Below the pieces are notes generated by a model, which saw only the letters and a list, made by a program, of their open reading frames with translations, did not search any database and was not told where the DNA came from. The translations under genes and the position numbers were made by a program. Of a stretch of DNA of 64,000 nt, positions 53,172 through 61,831 are shown piece after piece. Within the stretch, counting starts at the first letter, position 1. Every line of letters begins with the position of its first letter. The stretch is from NCBI GenBank assembly GCA_900770925.1, contig CAAGLY010000002.1:62001-126000 (forward strand), in the 5' to 3' direction. This stretch comes from Bacilli bacterium. Lineage in GTDB: Bacteria > Bacillota_I > Bacilli_A > RFN20 > CAG-288.

Positions 53172-55925
53172 TTAGTACTGATAACCTTCGTCGCGGACCT
53201 GAGCCTGAGCAGCTGCTAAGCGAGCACCAGGGACACGGAACGGAGAGCAGGAGACATAGTCGATTCCGTATTTATCGAACAGAGCGATAGATTCCGGATC
53301 GCCGCCTGCTTCGCCGCAGACACCGCAGTGGAGATCAGGGTTGGCTTCTTTGCCTTCCTTGACAGACCTAGCGATGAGACGGCCGACACCATCATTATCG
53401 ATGGTCTTGAACGGATCGAATTCGATGAGATGCTCATCGAGGTAAGGAGTGATGTAAGAAGAGTAATCGTTACGGGAGAAACCGAAGGTGAACTGAGTGA
53501 GGTCGTTGGTTCCGTAGGAGAAGTAAGCAGCATGCTTACCAATCTGTCCGCCGGTTAAGGCAGCACGCGGAGTCTCGACCATGGTGCCGACGATGTACTT
53601 CCTCTTCTTATCATAAGCGGAGTTGGCAATGATCTTGTCAGCGACTTCGCTGACTAAGTTCTTGACGAAGACAAATTCCTTCTCGGCGACAACCTGCGGG
53701 ACCATTAAGGAAGCAACGATATGGACCTTCTTGCCAGCCTTCTTGGAAAGAGCCTCTTCAGCGCGTAAAGCAGCCTTGATGACAGCTTCAGCCTGCCTGC
53801 GTCCGATTTCCGGATAGACAACGTCGAGACGGCAGCCACGGAGACCCATCATCGGGTTAGTCCTGTGGAGTTCGGTGATACGACGTTTGATCTGCTCAAC
53901 GGTCTTGCCGGACTTCTTGGCTAAGGAAGCGATATCCTCTTCGTTGTTCGGTAAGTATTCATCAAGCGGCGGATCTAACAGACGGACAGAGATGTTGATT
54001 CCGTTAACAGCTAAGTACCTGTTGTAGAAATCTTCCTCCTGGAACTTCTCAAGCTTATCGAGATAGCTGACACGCTCTTCAGTGGTGTCGGAGAGAATCA
54101 TCTGCTGCCTGATAATCAGACGGTCTTTGCCGCGGAACCTGTGTTCAGTACGGCATAAGCCGATGCCCTTAGCACCGAGTTCGATAGCCTTGGCGGCTTC
54201 TTCCGGAGTATCGGCATTGGCCTTGACTTCGATACGGGCATACTTATCGGCCCATTTGAGAACCTTCTTGAAGTTCGGATTATCTCCGCCTTCCTTGGTT
54301 TCGACAGCACCATCATAGATGCATCCAGTGGAACCATTGAGGGAGATGACATCTCCTTCTTTGTATTTCTTTCCACCGAGTTCCATTGTGCCTTTGACTT
54401 CATCGACCTTTAAGGCACCGCATCCAGTGATACAGGTCTTACCAATCTGACGGGCAACGACAGCAGCATGGCTAGTCCTGCCGCCACGCCTGGTTAAGAC
54501 ACCCTGAGCAGCGACCATACCGCCTAAATCTTCCGGAGAAGTTTCGGCGCGGACTAAGATTAACTGGGCATTCTTGTCCTTTGCCTTTAAGGCCTGAGCC
54601 TTTTCAGCAGTGAAGACAATGTGTCCGACAGCAGCACCCGGGCCAGCCGGATTTCCGGTAGCGATGGTGACAGCTTTCTTTTCGGAAGCTTCGACAAAAG
54701 TCGGATGGAGGAGCTGATCAAGAGAACGCGGCTCAACACGTAAGATGGCCTCTTCTTCGTTGATTAATCCTTCTTTGACCATATCGGTGGCAATCTGCAG
54801 AGCTGCAGGGCCAGTACGTTTTCCGTTACGGGTCTGTAAGAAGTAAAGCTTTCCGTCTTCGACAGTGAACTCGAAGTCCTGCCTGTCCTTATAATGCTTT
54901 TCAAGCTTCTTAGCGGAATCGACTAACTGTTTGTAGATGTGCGGCTGCTGATCCTTTAAGGCTTCGATGTGAAGCGGAGTACGGATACCAGCAACAACAT
55001 CCTCGCCCTGAGCATTGATTAAGTACTCGGCGAAGATCTGGTTATGACCATCGGTAGGCTGACGGGTGAAGCCGACACCGGTACCGGAGTTGTCATTCCT
55101 GTTACCGAAGGCCCTGGACTGGACGTTGACAGCAGTTCCCCAAGAATAAGGAATGTTGTTCATCTTACGGTAAAGGGTAGCACGTTCATTGTCCCAAGAA
55201 TGGAAGATAGCTTCGACAGCGGTCCTTAACTGATCGAGCGGGTTGGACGGGAACTCTTCCTTGAAGGTCTTTTTATAGTATTCCTTATAAGCAACGACTA
55301 ACTTCTGAAGTTCTTCGACCGGAACATCCTTGTCGTTCTTGATGCCAAGACGGGTCTTGACATCTTCTAACCTCTTGTCCCTGTCAGTACGCGGCCATCC
55401 CTTGGCAATGTTGGTGAACCTAAGGATGAAACGACGATAGGAATCATAGGCGAAACGCGGCTTTCCGGACTGCTTTGCTAAAGCCTCGACGGTCTCATCG
55501 TTAAGACCGAGGTTGAGGATGGTGTCCATCCTACCAGGCCTAGAGACACGGGCTCCGGAACGGACGGAGACGAGTAACGGTTTCGGACCATGTCCGAAGG
55601 ACTTTCCGGTACGTTCCTCAAGGGCTTTGACGTTTTCCTTGATCTGCTTCTGGATGTCTTTGGAGATCTTGCGGCCATTGTCATAATAAGCCGTGCAAGC
55701 TTCCGTAGTAACAGTGAATCCATCCGGAATCAGGATGCCGATGTGTTTCCTTTCGGCAAGGCCAGCGCCTTTTCCACCAAGCAGGTTCTTACGATCCTGG
55801 ACGGTTGCGCCGGTTCCGTAACCTTCACCGAAGCTGTAGACATACTGTCCCAGCTTGTAGGTGCTGCGCGGTTTCTTGGCCTTAGGGGCAGAAACTGCTT
55901 TAACAGATTTCTTCTTTGTAGCCAT
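53172..55925 (-). CDS. ppdK: Pyruvate, phosphate dikinase
   Basis: Interconverts pyruvate/ATP/Pi and PEP/AMP/PPi; typical of anaerobic glycolysis. 917 residues in three domains. ATP-grasp: GGKGAGLAEM(AGG)KHIG and SVRSGARVSM(AGG)PGM(AGG)MDT (family SMPGMMDT). Swivelling His domain: RGGM(AGG)TSHAAVVAR with the catalytic His. PEP domain: GLCRTEHM(AGG)F, NPMMGLRGCRLDV, YPEIGRM(AGG)QAE, ATG-coded GTMVETPRAAL, and CGVCGEAGGDP with the general-acid Cys. ATG at 55925 follows AGGAGGAAAA; the N-terminus adds a Lys-rich extension. Confidence 0.96.
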   Translation of the reverse strand: MATKKKSVKAVSAPKAKKPRSTYKLGQYVYSFGEGYGTGATVQDRKNLLGGKGAGLAERKHIGILIPDGFTVTTEACTAYYDNGRKISKDIQKQIKENVKALEERTGKSFGHGPKPLLVSVRSGARVSRPGRMDTILNLGLNDETVEALAKQSGKPRFAYDSYRRFILRFTNIAKGWPRTDRDKRLEDVKTRLGIKNDKDVPVEELQKLVVAYKEYYKKTFKEEFPSNPLDQLRTAVEAIFHSWDNERATLYRKMNNIPYSWGTAVNVQSRAFGNRNDNSGTGVGFTRQPTDGHNQIFAEYLINAQGEDVVAGIRTPLHIEALKDQQPHIYKQLVDSAKKLEKHYKDRQDFEFTVEDGKLYFLQTRNGKRTGPAALQIATDMVKEGLINEEEAILRVEPRSLDQLLHPTFVEASEKKAVTIATGNPAGPGAAVGHIVFTAEKAQALKAKDKNAQLILVRAETSPEDLGGMVAAQGVLTRRGGRTSHAAVVARQIGKTCITGCGALKVDEVKGTMELGGKKYKEGDVISLNGSTGCIYDGAVETKEGGDNPNFKKVLKWADKYARIEVKANADTPEEAAKAIELGAKGIGLCRTEHRFRGKDRLIIRQQMILSDTTEERVSYLDKLEKFQEEDFYNRYLAVNGINISVRLLDPPLDEYLPNNEEDIASLAKKSGKTVEQIKRRITELHRTNPMMGLRGCRLDVVYPEIGRRQAEAVIKAALRAEEALSKKAGKKVHIVASLMVPQVVAEKEFVFVKNLVSEVADKIIANSAYDKKRKYIVGTMVETPRAALTGGQIGKHAAYFSYGTNDLTQFTFGFSRNDYSSYITPYLDEHLIEFDPFKTIDNDGVGRLIARSVKEGKEANPDLHCGVCGEAGGDPESIALFDKYGIDYVSCSPFRVPGARLAAAQAQVRDEGYQY

Positions 55926-56221
55926 TTTTCCTCCTAGAAAAAATAAATCAGGGTTTTCCCTGTTTCCCATTTTATCATAATTAATCCTTATTAGTGAATG
56001 AAAACTTCAGTTTGAAAACAAAGCGGATTTTTCGTTCCGATTTTTCTTCGGACAAGAAATTCCAGAGCTCTTTTCTTTCTAGGGGGAACGGAGAAAAAAC
56101 AGGGTTGTATTCTATCCTGAAAAAAGAAAAAAACAGAGGAAAAAACCGCCGACTTACTTCCCATATTAAGAGAAGGGAATGTGTAGTTGTGATAAACTTT
56201 CCTTAAGGAGGATTTCTGTTT

Positions 56222-57316
56222 ATGCAGGATAACTTTGATTTTGTCTGTCCGACAAAAATCTATTTCCGTGAAAACGGAGTCGGAGAAATCGGTAAGATCA
56301 TCCATGATGATTACCGCTTCGGGAAGGTGTTTCTGATCTATGGAGGTTCTTCTCTGAAAAAGAGGGGGGCTTACGATAAAATCGTTAACTCCCTGAAGGA
56401 AAACCATATCGAATTCAGGGAATACGGAGGAGTCAAGAAAAATCCGGATATCGAGGATGTCAATGCCATCCTTTCTCTCTGCCGATCTTTTCAGCCGGAA
56501 CTGATTCTTGCTGCCGGAGGAGGGTCTGTCCTAGATACCGGAAAATCAGTCTGCCACGGCTATTTCTATGAAGGGGATCCGCTTGATTTCAATAAGCATC
56601 TAGTCTCTCCGTTACATGCTCTTCCTTTAGCCACTATCATCACTCTTTCCGCTTCCGGATCGGAGAGGTCTGATTCCTGTGTCATCTCTGATCGGAAACA
56701 TCATTTCAAAGGCGGATTCAATTGCGTGACGAACTATCCGCTCTTTTCCTTAGAGGACCCTACTCTCACCTTCACTGTTCCTCCTTATCAGCTCGGATGC
56801 GGACTTTCGGATAGGTTTTCGCATTCCTTTGAACGTTATTTTTCTCCTTCTCATGAGCTTGAACCATGTGACGGACTTGCTCTCAGTGTCAGGAAGAGTG
56901 TCGTTTCTATCACGCCCCGTGTCCTTGCTAAGGCGGATGATAGGGAAGCAAAGCGGGCAAGGAGGATTCTTGGCTCTGTCAGCCATAACGGATTCACCAG
57001 CTTCGGAAAACAGAAGCTTTTTATCGTCCATAAGGCGGAACATAGGCTATCCGGAAAATATCCGGATTTAGTCCATGGACAGGGAATTGCTCTGTTAAGG
57101 CCTGAGTATCTTTCTATCAATAAAGAAAAGTTCTCAAAGAAGATTATCGCTTTAGGAAAAGAAGTCTTCGGCATTGATGGCTTAGAGGACGACTGCATCA
57201 GGGCGAGGAAGAACTGGCTGAATAGGCTTCCTATTGCCCAGAGCTTTGCTGAACTTCCTTTTGAGATTAAAGAAGAAGATATCAAAAAAGCCAAGTCTCT
57301 TCTTGCTGTCAAATAA
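56222..57316 (+). CDS. Iron-containing alcohol dehydrogenase (butanol dehydrogenase-like)
   Basis: 364 residues. NFDFVCPTKIYF, LIYGGSSLKKRGAYDKI, ILAAGGGSVLDTGKS (NAD(P) GGGS loop), TLSASGSEM(AGG)SDSCVISD where the family has GSEMS/N, SDM(AGG)FSHSFERYF, and KAEHM(AGG)LSGKYPDLVHGQGIA with the His metal ligands. It reduces aldehydes to alcohols in fermentation. AAGGAGGATTTCTGTT precedes the ATG. No partner gene adjoins it. Confidence 0.88.
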   Translation: MQDNFDFVCPTKIYFRENGVGEIGKIIHDDYRFGKVFLIYGGSSLKKRGAYDKIVNSLKENHIEFREYGGVKKNPDIEDVNAILSLCRSFQPELILAAGGGSVLDTGKSVCHGYFYEGDPLDFNKHLVSPLHALPLATIITLSASGSERSDSCVISDRKHHFKGGFNCVTNYPLFSLEDPTLTFTVPPYQLGCGLSDRFSHSFERYFSPSHELEPCDGLALSVRKSVVSITPRVLAKADDREAKRARRILGSVSHNGFTSFGKQKLFIVHKAEHRLSGKYPDLVHGQGIALLRPEYLSINKEKFSKKIIALGKEVFGIDGLEDDCIRARKNWLNRLPIAQSFAELPFEIKEEDIKKAKSLLAVK

Positions 57317-57402
57317 GTAAGGTTCAATTGTTAACGAATATTTAGAATTTGGTTTATAATGTTATTTAGTTTGTGTGTGCTATTCCATAAGGAGGTATTC
57401 GA

Positions 57403-58584
57403 ATGGAACAAAAAGAAAGAAAACTCAACGAAGCTCCTCACAACTCCGTTAGGGACTTTAATGCATCCTGGCCGCTTAGGTTTGTGTATCTTGGCTATCT
57501 GATCGGTATCTGGTTCGGTCAGCGTTCTACGGAATCCTTTGTTGTCTCTAACACCTTCTCTTCTAGGACCTATTACCTGATTTCCAGGCTTGTCGGTATC
57601 CCGTTCACCGCGATTATCTACAACCTCGGCAAATTCATCTTTGCTAAGATTGCAGGCTATGAACTGATTCTCTTCAAGTTCCTTGGTTTCACCATTGACT
57701 GCACCGGAGAAAAGAAAAAAATCACTTTCTCCATCAGGGGTATCATGGATGTCGCTGCTCAGTATGCTCCGAAAGATGACAATACGAAAAAGAAGCCTGG
57801 ATTATTATTTGCGGGTGGATTTATCGCGGAAGCCATCTTTGTTGTCATTGCCTTGATTGTTTTCTTAGTCTTCTCTATCCGTGCCAATGATCGTTCGGCG
57901 GCTAAGATTACCGGCTACACGAGGTTATTCTCTGCTCTGTTCGGCTTTGTCATCCCTCTCTATGAATTGCTTCCGTTCCGCCAGGATAAGCCCACTGATA
58001 GGTTCAATATCTTAGTGACGAAGACTGCGGAAGACAAAGAAGCCTACAACATTGTCCAGATCAACAAGAAGCGGGAAAGGATGGGATTAGATTATAGGAT
58101 TGCCTCCTTCAAGGAATATGAATCCTTCTATAAGGCACGTACCTTATATGGAAGCTATCTTAGCTATCTCTATGCTTCCCAGCTCGAAAAAGCCAATCAG
58201 GTTCTTGCCGAAAGGCGTTATCTGAAGAAGTACTATAACGATGATGACCGCTATCTCGAACCTTCTGAATCCATCTATCTCCGTTACCTTATCGGAGATG
58301 AGGCCGGCGCCGATAAGATCTATCTGATGAGGAAGAGCGATGATAAGAAAATCGCCCGTACTCCTCAGTTATTATCTAACTACCGTGTTGCCCTTGAAAT
58401 CCTTGGCCATATCACGAAAGACCGAGACAGTATCGAAAAGCTGAATCAGCAGTTCAAAACAGCCGTTGAATCCTTCAAAGGCGATTCTGTCCGTGTGAAG
58501 AAGGAGAAAGAACTCTACTTATCCGTCTATAAGGAAGTAGCGAAGAAAGAAGAAATCCTGCATCTTCCGGAATTCAATTTCTAG
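57403..58584 (+). CDS. M50-like membrane pseudoprotease
   Basis: 393 residues. Residues 73-87 (YNLGKFIFAKIAGYE) align with the M50 site-2-protease motif HELGHFxFAKLxGY, but both His and the Glu are replaced (Y, N, K), so it should not bind zinc. Membrane segments lie near residues 28-40, 60-80, 143-165 and 177-197. The C-terminal ~190 residues are soluble and helical, Tyr- and Lys-rich. AAGGAGGTATTCG precedes the ATG. No function can be named. Confidence 0.6.
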   Translation: MEQKERKLNEAPHNSVRDFNASWPLRFVYLGYLIGIWFGQRSTESFVVSNTFSSRTYYLISRLVGIPFTAIIYNLGKFIFAKIAGYELILFKFLGFTIDCTGEKKKITFSIRGIMDVAAQYAPKDDNTKKKPGLLFAGGFIAEAIFVVIALIVFLVFSIRANDRSAAKITGYTRLFSALFGFVIPLYELLPFRQDKPTDRFNILVTKTAEDKEAYNIVQINKKRERMGLDYRIASFKEYESFYKARTLYGSYLSYLYASQLEKANQVLAERRYLKKYYNDDDRYLEPSESIYLRYLIGDEAGADKIYLMRKSDDKKIARTPQLLSNYRVALEILGHITKDRDSIEKLNQQFKTAVESFKGDSVRVKKEKELYLSVYKEVAKKEEILHLPEFNF

Positions 58585-58591
58585 AAAAATT

Positions 58592-58626
58592 AGGCTATTC
58601 CTAAAACAATCGGAGTAGCCTTTTTT
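58592..58626 (+). terminator. Terminator after the M50-like gene
   Basis: AGGCTATTCC, loop, GGAGTAGCCT then TTTTT. Confidence 0.85.
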
Positions 58627-58706
58627 ATTGTTTATCGATCCTTAAATCATAGCGGGGAGGAACCTGCTTAAGGGAAAAAACTTCTAACCATGTACTACCC
58701 CTTCCC

Positions 58707-58734
58707 TTGAAAAATTTCTGTTTTTCAATATAAT
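58707..58734 (+). promoter_or_regulatory. Promoter of tmRNA
   Basis: TTGAAA, 16-base spacer, TATAAT; the mature 5' end lies 10 bases past the -10 box. Confidence 0.8.
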
Positions 58735-58744
58735 TTAGATTGCT

Positions 58745-59142
58745 GGGGATGTTCCGGTTTCGACAGGCAGGAACGACTTCTGCGTGCAGTGGAGTGGTGA
58801 CCTAATCACCGACACAACTACAAGTGCCAAAAAACCTGTTATGTTCCATGCTCCGGCCCTCAGGGCCTGCGCTGCCTAGTCTTAGGACTGACTGACGCAC
58901 TATAGGGAGACAAAGTTTCTCCCATGCATGCCCAATAAGGGTCTCATCAGCTTATTCTTATTGGATTTTCGAGCTGTTCAGGACTGCTCCTTATCTGCTT
59001 AGGAGCATCCGGTCATCTAAGCAGATAGGAAGGATCAATTTCGCTGGTGTCTTTTTCCTTCCGAAGCACAACACCAGACAAACTGTAGTACGCATTAGAG
59101 ATTCCTGTTTGGACACGGGTTCGACTCCCGCCATCTCCACCA
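58745..59142 (+). ncRNA. ssrA: Transfer-messenger RNA (tmRNA)
   Basis: The 5' end GGGGATGTTCCGGTTTCGAC and the 3' end GGGTTCGACTCCCGCCATC-TCCACCA form the tRNA-like domain with an encoded CCA. The acceptor stem pairs GGGGATG with CATCTCC. The tag frame starts at GCC 58826 and ends at TAG 58877, with a second in-frame TAG at 58883: A-K-K-P-V-M-F-H-A-P-A-L-X-A-C-A-A, where X is AGG at 58862. With X=Met the tag end ALMACAA is hydrophobic, as in other tags. The codons sit in a GGCCC-TCA-GGGCC hairpin. SmpB is encoded at 42397. Confidence 0.93.
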
Positions 59143-59245
59143 AATCGAATGGTGGTCGAACTACAGTTGTTGAGGTCTTCCTCTACAACGGCACGTTCGG
59201 TTTAAAATTAGATGCTTCGTATTTATTCCGGCATCAAACAAAGAA

Positions 59246-59274
59246 GGCGGATCAGTAATGGTCCGTCTTTTTTC
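59246..59274 (+). terminator. tmRNA terminator
   Basis: GGCGGAT, loop, GTCCGTC with two G-U pairs, followed by TTTTTT. Confidence 0.7.
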
Positions 59275-59630
59275 GCCTCCATTCTCATTTCATTTTATAA
59301 TTCACAAAATATTTTAAGTATATCTTTCAGCTGATTCCATTGAGTGAAATGATCAGCAGGCATCCTGTTTATCATGAAAGAAACATCAGCCGTTTTAATG
59401 AAACGAGGGATAAACGATATAATGGATATGGCATGAAAATATAGTTTCAGCCATTCAGGAAAGACAGGCAGAGGTCTCTATCTGACAAGCTGTTCTGGTG
59501 ATGAATTTATGGCCGATTCAGCTCTATGAGCAACGGGAGAACGATATCGAGTGTAGGCTCAAAAGGAGTATGAATTATCCTATCTGCCTGAACGTGACGT
59601 GGAAGGCCCGCTTAAATAACCGGTAACTAT
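59275..59630. other. Gap without recognisable gene
   Basis: No homologous protein text in any frame and no RNA structure recognised. Confidence 0.5.
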
Positions 59631-60116
59631 ATGATGAGAGAACAAATTCTTAGCATAGATGAAGATTCTTTTCTTCTTCCGCTTCCTATTGGAAATAGGA
59701 AGGCGGTCTTTCAGGGGGATTTTCTCGTTTCTCTGTCTCTGACTAAGGATTCGGCCGGAGATAATCCTCTGTCCGACAGCAGAGCTAGGCAGCTATTTAC
59801 TGAAAGGCATGAATATCTTAGAGGAGAACGTAAAGTGGTTGACATCCCTTATCGGCTAAAAGGAACTGCCTTTCAGAAGAAAGTCTGGAAACAAATAGAA
59901 AAGATACCATACGGAGAAACACGGACATATAAAGATATTGCTTTTTTAGTATCCTCTCCCAAAGCATCTCGTGCTGTTGGTATGGCCTGTAATAGAAACC
60001 CAATCAGGATTATTGTCCCCTGCCATCGGGTTGTTGGTTCCAATCAGAAACTTACCAGTTATGCGTTTGGTGTTGAGAGGAAGAAGTCTCTCCTTTCTCT
60101 TGAACAGGGTAGATAA
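59631..60116 (+). CDS. ogt: Methylated-DNA--protein-cysteine methyltransferase
   Basis: Repairs O6-alkylguanine by suicidal transfer to Cys; 161 residues. TAFQKKVWKQIEKIPYGETR, KASRAVGMACNRNPIM(AGG)IIV and the active site PCHRVVGS with TGC at 60021 are intact, then YAFGVEM(AGG)KKSLLSLE. Two ATGs begin the frame and the ribosome site is weak. Its last 35 codons lie in a ~137-bp segment that recurs at 61695. Its 3' end would overlap antisense the tail of the RDD gene, showing the ancestral convergent arrangement. Confidence 0.9.
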   Translation: MMREQILSIDEDSFLLPLPIGNRKAVFQGDFLVSLSLTKDSAGDNPLSDSRARQLFTERHEYLRGERKVVDIPYRLKGTAFQKKVWKQIEKIPYGETRTYKDIAFLVSSPKASRAVGMACNRNPIRIIVPCHRVVGSNQKLTSYAFGVERKKSLLSLEQGR

Positions 60117-60148
60117 AGACTTCCTTTTCTTCATAGGTAATATCTTTT
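60012..60148 (+). repeat. ~137-bp direct repeat, copy A (ogt 3' end)
   Basis: About 93% identical to 61695-61831 (some 10 mismatches), with a perfect ~50-bp core TTATGCGTTTGGTG...CTTGAACAGG. Covers the ogt C-terminus and the antisense C-terminus of the RDD protein. Confidence 0.9.
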
Positions 60149-60367
60149 GCTTCCTGTTTCTGAACGGGGCAAGTCCAGGTCTTTTCTGTTTCAGTTTTCT
60201 TATTGCTGATGATGAGCGTCATACTCAAAAAACACAGGTACTTAATAAAACTGGTCAAAGAGTCAGGAATATTAAGTTCAAAGGCGTCTTAAACTAGCTT
60301 TTCTTTTTGGTTTATATTAAAATGTACTTAATAAAAGTGGTACAGAAACCAGAAAAGATAATTAAAA

Positions 60368-61660
60368 ATGGAAATTAAGAGAACCCGATACCTAGAGAGG
60401 CTTTTGAACAGACAGCACAATGGTTTCGTTAAAGTGATAACGGGCATCAGAAGATGTGGGAAGTCCTATCTAAGGAATGAAATATTCTATAAGGCACTTA
60501 GAAATGAAGGTATAGATGATGCCCATATTATTAAATTTGCTTTTGATTCTGCCGATGATCTTATTCTTATCGGTGAAGACCTTCAGGAACTATTTGAATA
60601 TAAAAAGAAGGTAGATCCTAAGAAGTTCATGTCTTATGTTTCCCAGAAGAGAAAGGATGACGGAAGGTATTACCTTCTTCTTGATGAGGTACAGAACCTC
60701 GGTGGATTTGAAGCGGTTATGAATGGATATTTACGGAAGAAAAACAGGGATGTCTATGTCACAGGCAGTAATTCTAAGTTTCTGTCCAGCGATGTTCTGA
60801 CGGAATTTGCCGGACGCGGAGATGAGGTGCATGTCCTTCCGCTTTCCTTTTCCGAATTCTATGCAGACTATCAGGATGGCTTAGATTATGCGTTTGATGA
60901 TTACAGGACCTATGGCGGATTACCGGCTGTAGCCTTAATGAAAACACCAGAACAGAAGATAAGCTATCTGAAAACCCAGATTCAGAACGTCTATCTTAAG
61001 GATATTGTTTTACGGAACAATCTTAAATCGGATGAAAGCCTAGGTGAATTACTGGATATTCTTGCCTCCGGCATCTCTTCTCTGACTAATCCAACAAAGC
61101 TTTCTAACACATTCAAAAGCGAGAAGAAGGTTAATCTTGCTCCGCTGACAATTGATCACTATATTACGTTCAGGCAGCAGGCATTTATGCTTTCTAAAGC
61201 AAGGAGATACGATATCAAAGGGAAAAAGTATATCAACACTCCCTATAAGATTTATTTTGAAGATGTCGGACTTCGTAATGCTAGACTGAATTTCCGGCAG
61301 CATGAAGAAACACATCTCAGGGAAAATGTGATTTATAACGAGTTACGTTATAGAGGATACAATGTGGATGTCGGTGTTGTTGATATCCGGGAAAATGATA
61401 ATGGTTCCTTCCTAAGACGTTCCCTGGAAGTTGACTTTATTGCCAACCAAGGAAACAAACTGTACTATATTCAATCGGCATATGATATTCCCTGCGAGGC
61501 AAAAAGGATTCAGGAAACTAAGCCATTTGATAAGATTAACGACTCGTTTAAGAAAATCATAATTGTCGGAAAGAGCAGGAAGCCGAGACGGACAGATAAA
61601 GGATATCTGATTATCGGTGTTAAGGAGTTCCTATTGGATTTAAATAGCCTCGAAATCTGA
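60368..61660 (+). CDS. AAA_14/DUF4143-family ATPase
   Basis: 430 residues. Walker A GIRRCGKSYL at 26-35, Walker B YYLLLDEVQ near 105, then YVTGSNSKFLSSDVLTEFAG and RGDEVHVLPLSFSEF; the DUF4143 domain has SLTNPTKLSNTFKS, RRYDIKGKKYINTPYKIYF and LRNARLNFRQHEETHLM(AGG)ENV, ending with LEVDFIANQGNKLYYIQSA (nuclease-like fold). AGG stands at family Met in DGM(AGG)YYLLLDE, so the gene is adapted to this code. Function of the family is unclear; it is often in mobile or defence-like settings. Flanked by the 137-bp repeats. Confidence 0.85.
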   Translation: MEIKRTRYLERLLNRQHNGFVKVITGIRRCGKSYLRNEIFYKALRNEGIDDAHIIKFAFDSADDLILIGEDLQELFEYKKKVDPKKFMSYVSQKRKDDGRYYLLLDEVQNLGGFEAVMNGYLRKKNRDVYVTGSNSKFLSSDVLTEFAGRGDEVHVLPLSFSEFYADYQDGLDYAFDDYRTYGGLPAVALMKTPEQKISYLKTQIQNVYLKDIVLRNNLKSDESLGELLDILASGISSLTNPTKLSNTFKSEKKVNLAPLTIDHYITFRQQAFMLSKARRYDIKGKKYINTPYKIYFEDVGLRNARLNFRQHEETHLRENVIYNELRYRGYNVDVGVVDIRENDNGSFLRRSLEVDFIANQGNKLYYIQSAYDIPCEAKRIQETKPFDKINDSFKKIIIVGKSRKPRRTDKGYLIIGVKEFLLDLNSLEI

Positions 61661-61694
61661 AACGGATACTGCATAGAGAAACCGGATTGGGATA

Positions 61695-61799
61695 CTTGTC
61701 CCCGGCCATCGGGTTATTGGTTCCGATCAGAAACTTAACGGTTATGCGTTTGGTGTTGAGAGGAAGAAGTCTCTCCTTTCTCTTGAACAGGGGAGATAG
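61695..61799 (+). pseudogene. Fragment of ogt, 35 codons
   Basis: Same frame as the ogt C-terminus: LVPGHRVIGSDQKLNGYAFG then VEM(AGG)KKSLLSLEQGR and TAG. The catalytic Cys codon TGC has become GGC (Gly). No upstream part of ogt remains. Confidence 0.85.
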
Positions 61800-61831
61800 A
61801 GACTTCCTTTTTTTCATAGGTAATCTCTTTT
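61695..61831 (+). repeat. ~137-bp direct repeat, copy B
   Basis: Second copy of 60012-60148. On the minus strand it supplies the last ~32 codons of the RDD protein, which are therefore intact. Confidence 0.9.

Noticed and set aside
60052..60258. Minus-strand open frame ending in the RDD-like tail
   Set aside because: It is the duplicated end of the RDD gene in copy A without a start or body; described as part of the repeat instead.
61620..61817. Minus-strand open frame antisense to the ogt fragment
   Set aside because: Shadow of the repeat in another frame; no homology of its own.
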